Notes under the pieces: model-generated
What the model was told of the DNA's origin: nothing
The model's input: only the letters and a program-made list of their open reading frames with translations
The model's database searches: none
Assembly: GCF_016862575.1 (NCBI RefSeq)
Contig: NZ_BONF01000023.1
Span: 1 to 56,718, forward strand
Source: Catellatospora bangladeshensis
Lineage (GTDB): Bacteria; Actinomycetota; Actinomycetes; Mycobacteriales; Micromonosporaceae
Length of the DNA stretch: 56,718 nt
Direction of reading: 5' to 3'
Position numbers and translations under genes: made by a program
Shown here: positions 50,005 to 56,718 of the stretch, piece by piece
How the letters are laid out: the number at the start of each line of letters is the position of its first letter
How positions within the stretch are numbered: position 1 is the first letter of the stretch

Positions 50005-50916
50005 TCAGCCCAGGATCGTGGCCAGGGCCGACTTCTTGGCGCCGGACGGGAAGAACGGGCGCATCTTGACCTCCTCCTCGCCGGCCATCGCCTGGAACTG
50101 CGCCACGGTGACCACGAACAGCACGTTGCCGAAGTTCGGGTCCTTGAAGGTGACCCGGCCCTCGGTCGCGCTCGTGGCGGTGAAGCCCTCCAGCAGCAGC
50201 GCGTGCGCCGTGTCGGCCAGCTCGCTCAGCTTGCGGCCGGTCAGGTCGACGATGCCCGAGGCCCGCTGCTCGGCGGTGGTCTTGAAGCGCTTGCGCACGC
50301 TGATGTAGCTCGGCACGGCCTGCACGCCCAGCGACAGCACCGCGTCCGAGGGCTCCTGCGCACTGTCGATGACCTGGTAGCCGGTGTTGAGCAGCAGCCC
50401 GACCACGTTCGTGTTGTCGCCCGCGCCGATGGCCAGCTTGTGCAGGCCGTCGGCGCACTTCGCCCCCGCCTGGAAAGCGGTGATCAGGCCGGTGACGTCG
50501 GTGGTGGGGTCGTCCTCGCCGTCGCCGTCGAAGAACACGCCCAGCGCCGGGTCCTGCCACGCGGAGCGGGACACGTGGTGCCGCCGGGCGAACTCCTGCA
50601 CCCGCGACAGCGGGATGTCGTCGGTGCCCGAGGTCAGCGCCCAGTTCTGCAGTGAGGTGACCATGCCGGCGATGTTGGCCGCCATCAGCTCCAGGGCGAT
50701 GGTCCGCCGCGGCCGCTTGGGGGCGTGCTTCTGCGCGGCGTGCGCCTCGCCGACGCTGTCGCTGTCGGGGTAGCAGCGCATCGCCATGCGCAGGTGGGTC
50801 GTGCTCAACTCGGTCTTGGCGGTGCTCGCCGCGGCGATCGCCTCCACCACGTACAGCCAGCAGGACGGTCCCTGCTGGACGAGCAGGTCGGTCGGGGTCT
50901 TGTCGGGCTGGGTCAT
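50005..50916 (-). CDS. Putative papain-like cysteine protease-fold protein
   Basis: A 303-residue cytoplasmic protein from the ATG at 50916, with AGGAGG upstream. It starts [20 protein letters not shown], where Q15-G-P-S-C19-W resembles the oxyanion Gln and nucleophile Cys of papain/C39-like peptidases. Later H238 ([12 protein letters not shown]) and D259 in [21 protein letters not shown] fit the spacing and context of the catalytic His and Asp/Asn, including the DPN turn and the final substrate-framing strand. The middle (about 60-200) is helical and unlike papain. No signal peptide. It lies convergent to the protease-sigma operon and could be a substrate, partner or CIS cargo. Peptidase activity is inferred from these motifs only. 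Confidence 0.6.
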   Translation of the reverse strand: MTQPDKTPTDLLVQQGPSCWLYVVEAIAAASTAKTELSTTHLRMAMRCYPDSDSVGEAHAAQKHAPKRPRRTIALELMAANIAGMVTSLQNWALTSGTDDIPLSRVQEFARRHHVSRSAWQDPALGVFFDGDGEDDPTTDVTGLITAFQAGAKCADGLHKLAIGAGDNTNVVGLLLNTGYQVIDSAQEPSDAVLSLGVQAVPSYISVRKRFKTTAEQRASGIVDLTGRKLSELADTAHALLLEGFTATSATEGRVTFKDPNFGNVLFVVTVAQFQAMAGEEEVKMRPFFPSGAKKSALATILG

Positions 50917-51051
50917 GCGGTCCTCCTGTGCTCGGCCGGAACTGTGCCCGACAAGAGCGCAGGCCAGGACGCCGTGATACGCCCCGCGCCGTCGCAACCG
51001 CGACTGACAGCCCAGCCCCGCTTGGGCGACAATCCCGCACTGCGGCGTGCG

Positions 51052-51105
51052 GTTTCGGGGAAAGTGCAGGCAGGAATCCACTCATTCCTGCACCTTCCCC
51101 GAAAC
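51052..51105. repeat. Long imperfect hairpin, repeat-like
   Basis: GTTTCGGGGAAAGTGCAGG then CAGGAAT (51052-51077) pairs with ATTCCTGCACC then TTCCCCGAAAC (51084-51105), with a four-base bulge and one mismatch. It lies downstream of otsA on the minus strand and upstream of the papain-like gene. It may be the otsA terminator or a copy of a dispersed palindromic element. The rest of 50917-51051 shows no gene. Confidence 0.6.
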
Positions 51106-51124
51106 TGCGCGCCGGTCGGGCCCG

Positions 51125-52579
<1,455 letters not shown>

Positions 52580-52697
52580 GACGTCCTCCTCGGGAGTGCG
52601 GGCCCTGCTCACACTGGGCGCGCAGGCAGGCGATACCCGGGGTGGACGCGGAGGTTAACCACGCGCCGGAGCGTAATTGATCACACTTGGCGATGTC

Positions 52698-52976
52698 CTA
52701 GGTGATCGGCTCGCCGTCGATGACGGCACGGGCCACCAGGCGCAGGCGCTCCTCGTCGGGCTCGAAGCCCTCGGCGATGTCCGGGTGGAGGGCGTCGCGC
52801 GTCTCCTGGAGCAGCCAGTGCAGGACCTCGTCCTCGCTCTGGCCGTCGTAGCGCTGCGCGACCTGTGCGGCGGCGTGCTTGAGCGCCGAGGTCAGCTGCT
52901 CCTCCAGCGGCTCCCGCAGCTTGCGCTCCACCGGGTTGAGCTGTTCGCCGTCGAGCGAGACGTGCAGGTCGGCCAT
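52698..52976 (-). CDS. Small hypothetical protein
   Basis: A 92-residue acidic, helical protein, MADLHVSLDGEQLNPVERKL to ARAVIDGEPIT. The central part (REPLEEQLTSALKHAAAQVA) may form a coiled coil. It contains no cysteine and no membrane segment. It follows htpG on the same strand but a strong terminator lies between, and otsA begins 118 bases further on. I do not recognise the family. Confidence 0.65.
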   Translation of the reverse strand: MADLHVSLDGEQLNPVERKLREPLEEQLTSALKHAAAQVAQRYDGQSEDEVLHWLLQETRDALHPDIAEGFEPDEERLRLVARAVIDGEPIT

Positions 52977-53049
52977 CGGGTGCCCTTCGCATCTGGACCG
53001 TGAGCATACCCAGCGGCGAAGGCTTTACCCGGGAACGCCGCCGCCGTTT

Positions 53050-53084
53050 CAGGCGTGAGGACGGGCGGCCCGTCCTCACGCCTG
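53050..53084. terminator. Strong hairpin terminator after htpG
   Basis: CAGGCGTGAGGACGGG (53050-53065) and CCCGTCCTCACGCCTG (53069-53084) form a perfect 16-bp stem with a three-base loop, 21 bases after the htpG stop. Confidence 0.85.
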
Positions 53085-53105
53085 CCGCTCCCGTGTGGAA
53101 ACAGC

Positions 53106-54974
53106 TCAGATCGTGCGCGACAGCCGGTCGGCCAGCCGCCGGGTGAACCCGGCCGGGTCGTCCAGTTCGCCGCCTTCGGCGAGGACCGCCATCGCGTATA
53201 GGAACTCGGCGGTCTCGCCGAGCGTGTCGTCGTCGCCGCGCTCGGCGTGGGCGGCACGCAGCTTCTCGACCAGCGGGTGCTGCGGGTTCAGCTCCAGGAT
53301 GCGCTTGACCTTGGGCAGGTCCTGCCCCATGGCCCGGTAGAGCCGCTCCAGCGACGGCGAGGCGTCGAACGCATCGGTGACCAGGCAGGCCGCCGAGGTG
53401 GTGAGCCGGGTGCTGAGCCGCACCTCCTTGACCTTCTCGGTCAGGCGGGTGCCCATCCAGCCCAGCAGGCCGGTGTACTCGGCCGCGTCGGGCGCGTCGG
53501 CAGTCTCGGTCTTGAGGTCGACCTCGCCGCGGCTGGCGGAGCTGAACGGCCTGCCGTCGTACTCGGTGACCATGTCGACCCACATCGCGTCGACGGGGTC
53601 GTGCAGCAGCAGCACCTCGACGCCGTTGGCCGTGAACGCCTCCAGGTGGGGCGAGTTCTCCAGGGTGGCCCGCTGCTCGCCGACCAGGTAGAAGATCTCG
53701 GTCTGGCCGTCCTTCATGCGCTCGGCGTACTCGCGCAGGGTGGTGGGCTTGGCGGGGTCGTGGGTGGAGGCGAACTGGACGACGTCGAGGATCGCGGCCT
53801 GGTTGTCCTGGTCGTTGAGCAGGCCCTCCTTGACCGCCTGGCCGAACTCGCGCCAGAAGCCCGCGTACTTCTCGGGGTCCTTGGCCAGCATGTCCTTGAG
53901 CGTGCCGAGCACCTTCTTGACCAGGCGGCGGCGGATGGTCTGGATCTGCCGGTCCTGCTGCAGAATCTCGCGGGACACGTTGAGCGACAGGTCGGCGGAG
54001 TCGACGACGCCCTTGACGAAGCGCAGGTACTCCGGTAGCAGCGCCTCGCAGTCGTCCATGATGAACACGCGCTTGATGTAGAGCTGCACGCCGCGCCGGG
54101 CGCCGCGGGAGAACAGGTCGTACGGCGCGTGCGCGGGCAGGAACAGCAGCGCGTCGAAGGACAGCGTGCCCTCGGTGCGCAGGTGGATCGTCTCCAGCGG
54201 GTCGGTCCAGTCGTGGCTGACGTGCCGGTAGAACTCGGTGTACTCCTCGGGCTTGATCTCGGCGGCGGGCCGCGACCACAGGGCCTTCATCGAGTTGAGG
54301 GTCTCCGCCTCGGCCCCCTCCTCGGCGGCGGGCGTCCGGATCGGCCAGGCGATGAAGTCGGAGTAGCGCTTGACGATGCGCCGCAGCACCGCCGGGTCGG
54401 TGTAGTCGAACAGGTGGTTGTCCTCGTCGGCCGGCTTGAGGTGCAGGGTCACGGCCGTGCCGGGGGCGGCGTCGGCGACGGTGGAGATCTCGTACGTGTC
54501 GGCGCCGGCCGACTCCCAGCGGGTGCCCTCGGTCTCGCCCGCGCGGCGGGTCACCAGGACGACCCGGTCGGCGACCATGAAGCTGGAGTAGAAGCCGATG
54601 CCGAACCGGCCGATCAGCTCGGCGGTGCCGTCGTGCTTGGCCTGCTGCCACTTGCTGACGAACTCGGCGGTGCCGGACCGGGCGATCGTGCCGATCAGCT
54701 CCACGACCTGCTCGCGAGTCATGCCGATGCCGTTGTCGCGGATGGTCAGGGTGCGCTGCTCGCGGTCGGCGACCAGCTCGATGTGCAGGTCGCCGGTGTC
54801 GGCGTCCAGCTCCTTGTCGATGAGCGACTCCAGGCGCAGCTTGTCCAGTGCGTCGGAGGCATTGGACACCAGCTCGCGCAGGAACACGTCCTTGTTCGAA
54901 TAGATGGAGTGGATCATCAGCTGGAGCAGCTGCTGCGCCTCCGCCTGGAACTCGAACGTCTCGGTCTGGCTCAC
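53106..54974 (-). CDS. htpG: Hsp90-family chaperone HtpG
   Basis: A 622-residue HtpG from the GTG at 54974, with AGGAGG seven bases upstream. The N-terminal GHKL ATPase domain includes [64 protein letters not shown] and [20 protein letters not shown]. The middle domain includes [40 protein letters not shown] and [21 protein letters not shown] (split). The C-terminal dimerisation domain ends [12 protein letters not shown]. It folds or reactivates client proteins in the cytosol with DnaK. A CIRCE-like operator precedes the gene and a strong terminator follows, so it is monocistronic and probably heat-induced. Confidence 0.96.
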
Positions 54975-54993
54975 CCGGCATCCTCCTTCTGCG

Positions 54994-55020
54994 TTGTCAC
55001 TCGTCGTGTCTGAGTGCCAA
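54994..55020. promoter_or_regulatory. CIRCE-like heat-shock operator of htpG
   Basis: TTGTCACTC-GTCGTGTCT-GAGTGCCAA has the exact 9-9-9 layout of CIRCE (TTAGCACTC-N9-GAGTGCTAA), with 8 of 9 arm positions pairing. It ends 19 bases upstream of the GTG start, just before the ribosome binding site. CIRCE is bound by HrcA, which normally represses groE and sometimes dnaK. Confidence 0.7.
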
Positions 55021-55033
55021 CGCAGATTTAGCA

Positions 55034-55672
55034 TCAGCGGGGGCGGCGGAGCAAACCGGGACGCCCGTGGCGTGCTCCCGCCACCGGGACCGCCCAGGCG
55101 GGGCCCTCGTCCGTGGACCGCTCCGCGGCGAGCACGCGCAGGCACAGCAGCGCCAGCAGCAGCACCTCGGCCAGCAGCAGGTAGCGCTCCGCGGCGCCGA
55201 TGAACCGCCGGTCGGCCAGCGTCGCGCTGGCGAGCATGAGCAGCGCGAAACCGCTGGCGGCCAGAGCGGTGGCGCGGACCGCGCGGGTCACCGGCCGCAG
55301 CGTCAGCGCAGCCACCGGTAGCGCTGTGAAGGCCAGCAGGGAGGCGTACCGGTGGACGTAGCCGGTCGCGGTCAGCGGGCCGAGATCGGTCGGGGCGATC
55401 GCCGCCGCCAGCATCGCGGCCCCGAACAGGGCGAGCAGGGCCCGGGGCAGCCGCGCGCCGCGCAGCGCGGGCAGCAGGCACCACGCCGACAGCCCGTAGA
55501 CGATCATGGCCACGTCGGTGGCCCCGCCGCGGTCGTGCACCGCGAAGTCGCTGACGGTCAGCGCGGCGTGGTCGAGGCCGGGGTCCGGGTCCACCTGGCC
55601 GATGGCGGCCAGCAGCGCGGTCAGCGCGCAGCCGAACAGGCCGAGCCGGGCGAGCGTACGACTGTCGATCAC
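55034..55672 (-). CDS. DUF998-type integral membrane protein
   Basis: A 212-residue polytopic protein with about six transmembrane segments (for example LARLGLFGCALTALLAAIGQ, ALLALFGAAMLAAAIAPTDL, YLLLAEVLLLALLCLRVLAA). The LTVSDFAVHDRGG loop after the first segment and the DLGPLTATGYVHRYAS loop fit the DUF998 family, for which no function is established. The C-terminal 25 residues are basic. It sits upstream of htpG on the same strand but the CIRCE element and a probable own htpG promoter separate them. Confidence 0.65.
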   Translation of the reverse strand: MIDSRTLARLGLFGCALTALLAAIGQVDPDPGLDHAALTVSDFAVHDRGGATDVAMIVYGLSAWCLLPALRGARLPRALLALFGAAMLAAAIAPTDLGPLTATGYVHRYASLLAFTALPVAALTLRPVTRAVRATALAASGFALLMLASATLADRRFIGAAERYLLLAEVLLLALLCLRVLAAERSTDEGPAWAVPVAGARHGRPGLLRRPR

Positions 55673-55861
55673 GACCTCGACGCTACGGACACCGCCCGTC
55701 CCGCGCCTCCGGCGTTCTCCCGCAGCCGACCCTGAGCCGTGCGGCCGGGGTGATCCCTGAGGCGCTCACGTCGTGATTCGCGTCGATGTCATAGGGACGC
55801 CCGATGATGGGTAACGGAATGTCGGCGTCCGCGCACCGCAGGTATCGGCAGGCAGGTGATC

Positions 55862-56718
55862 ATGACCGTACGCGCACAACCGGCGAGCCGCGCCATGCGC
55901 CACACGGCCATGCTCACGCTGCGGCTGGCGATCGCCGACCTGACCAGCGCGCAGGCCTGGGCCCGGCTGCTCGACGTGGCCGCCCGGCACCCGGGCCGCG
56001 GCGTGCACGACGTGCTGCTGATCGCGCGGCAGCGTCCGGACGCGACCGAGCTGGGCACCTACGAGCAGTGGCGGGCGCGGGGCGCCCACGTGCGCCGGGG
56101 CGAGCGCGGCATCACCCTGCTGCAGGCGCGCGAGAGCGGTGAGGGCTCCGACGCGGTCACCGCGTTCGACGTCGCCCAGACCGACGCGGTGCCCGCGCCG
56201 CGCGAGCCGGTGCCCGACCTGGTGCCGGTGGTGTCCGCGCTGGCGGCGATGGCCGACGCGGCCGGGCTGAGCGTACGGCTGGGCCAGGGCCTCGACGCCG
56301 CGGTGCACGCCGAGGGCGATCATCTCGATCTGGCCGCCGAGCAGCCGCTGTCCGCGTCGGCCGGTCACCTGGTCCACCATCTCGCCCGGCGGCTGCTGCC
56401 TCCGGGCCCGGCCCGCGAGCTGCAGGCCGCCGGGGCGGCCCGGGTCGTCGCCCGCAGGTTCGGCCTGCGGCCGCCGGAGATCCCGGCGGCAGGATGGACC
56501 GCCGCACTGGGCCAGGCGCCCACCGACCGGGCGGTCGTCGAGACGACCGAGCGGGCGCTGCGCGCCGCCGGAGCGCTCACCGCCCGGCTGCTGCGCACGC
56601 TGGACCGGCGCGCGCTGGACCGGCCCACGACGCCGCCGCCCGTGCCACGCCACGAGGGCACCGCGACGGCCGCTGCGGGCCCGGCGGCGCGCCGTGGCAC
56701 GGAAACCATCCCCGCACC
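55862..56718 (+). CDS. ArdC-like N-terminal domain protein, runs off window
   Basis: An open frame of at least 285 codons from an ATG at 55862 (AGGTGA just upstream) with no stop before the window end. After a helical stretch (AMLTLRLAIADLTSAQAWARLL split at LAIADLTSAQAWARL) comes LLIARQRPDATELGTYEQW, RARGAHVRRGERGITLLQAR, which matches the ssDNA-binding ArdC N-terminal motif (P.AT...Y..W...G..VRKGE.GI.LL). The central part contains LVHHLARRLLPPGPAREL, and AAGAARVVARRFGL, in the position where ArdC-type proteins carry a metallopeptidase-like domain, but the HExxH signature is not visible. The C-terminus becomes Pro/Ala/Arg-rich. Likely a DNA-interacting protein of plasmid or mobile ancestry; function unproven. 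Confidence 0.7.
   Translation, partial: MTVRAQPASRAMRHTAMLTLRLAIADLTSAQAWARLLDVAARHPGRGVHDVLLIARQRPDATELGTYEQWRARGAHVRRGERGITLLQARESGEGSDAVTAFDVAQTDAVPAPREPVPDLVPVVSALAAMADAAGLSVRLGQGLDAAVHAEGDHLDLAAEQPLSASAGHLVHHLARRLLPPGPARELQAAGAARVVARRFGLRPPEIPAAGWTAALGQAPTDRAVVETTERALRAAGALTARLLRTLDRRALDRPTTPPPVPRHEGTATAAAGPAARRGTETIPA

Overview
The window is very GC-rich (about 70% or more) double-stranded bacterial DNA with tightly packed, often overlapping genes and GTG/TTG starts. It carries a GlnR-type orphan regulator, LtrA, many secreted polysaccharide-active proteins, a SpoIIE/HisKA/REC hybrid kinase and ECF sigma factors. Together these point to a filamentous actinomycete, most likely a member of the Micromonosporaceae (Actinoplanes/Micromonospora/Catellatospora-like). 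That assignment is an inference from gene style; no rRNA, tRNA or CRISPR array was seen.

Layout. (1) 1-5.6 kb, minus strand: an arabinose/arabinan-type sugar operon (lipoprotein binding protein, two permeases, DUF624 protein, a collapsed GH42 beta-galactosidase remnant, GH51 arabinofuranosidase), with a promoter and LacI-type operators at 5.52-5.60 kb. (2) 5.7-13.2 kb: two large secreted proteins, a CHAP protein with eight ~97-residue repeats behind a coupled leader ORF, and a ThuA-sugar dehydrogenase-PKD-CBM6-PKD protein, with a small hypothetical gene between them. (3) 13.4-19.1 kb: LtrA, an APH-like kinase, a Tat-exported PhoX-like protein, GlnR and a duplicated secreted protein with a predicted leaderless promoter. 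(4) 19.1-26.4 kb: an ABC exporter divergent from its probable MarR regulator with a palindromic operator, a large GH63-like glucosidase, and an ECF sigma/anti-sigma-like pair with a lipoprotein paralogue of the anti-sigma-like C-terminus. (5) 26.6-32.9 kb: a 1379-residue hybrid kinase/SpoIIE phosphatase separated from a STAS antagonist gene by a TnpB-only IS200/IS605-type element.

(6) 33-45 kb is the most unusual part: a 13-gene, minus-strand, largely overlapping operon for a contractile injection system (CIS/eCIS-like). It encodes a Pvc16-like cap, sheath, a single tube protein, a disordered protein, a LysM hub protein, a VgrG-like spike, a PAAR-position protein, gp25, a baseplate J-like protein fused to an Asp-box propeller, and tail protein I. 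It then continues without a break into three membrane proteins, the first carrying a PASTA domain predicted to face the cell wall. No AAA+ ATPase, tape measure or tail fibre gene is present in the window. This looks like a compact, envelope-anchored CIS.

(7) 45-50.9 kb: directly upstream of the CIS operon is a TPR-CHAT (caspase-like) protein. Divergent from it is a subtilase-ECF sigma-small protein operon, followed by a convergent papain-like protein. The shared intergenic region holds two matching inverted repeats (TGTYGC-N4/5-GCRACA). A working model (inference) is that this protease/sigma module senses or executes an event coupled to the CIS. (8) 51-56.7 kb: trehalose-6-phosphate synthase, a small hypothetical protein, HtpG under a CIRCE-like element, a DUF998 protein, and a truncated gene with an ArdC-like N-terminus running off the window.

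The first 22 bases hold nothing recognisable. The only gene-free stretch longer than 300 bases is 5449-5764, described under its promoter, operator and leader-ORF entries.
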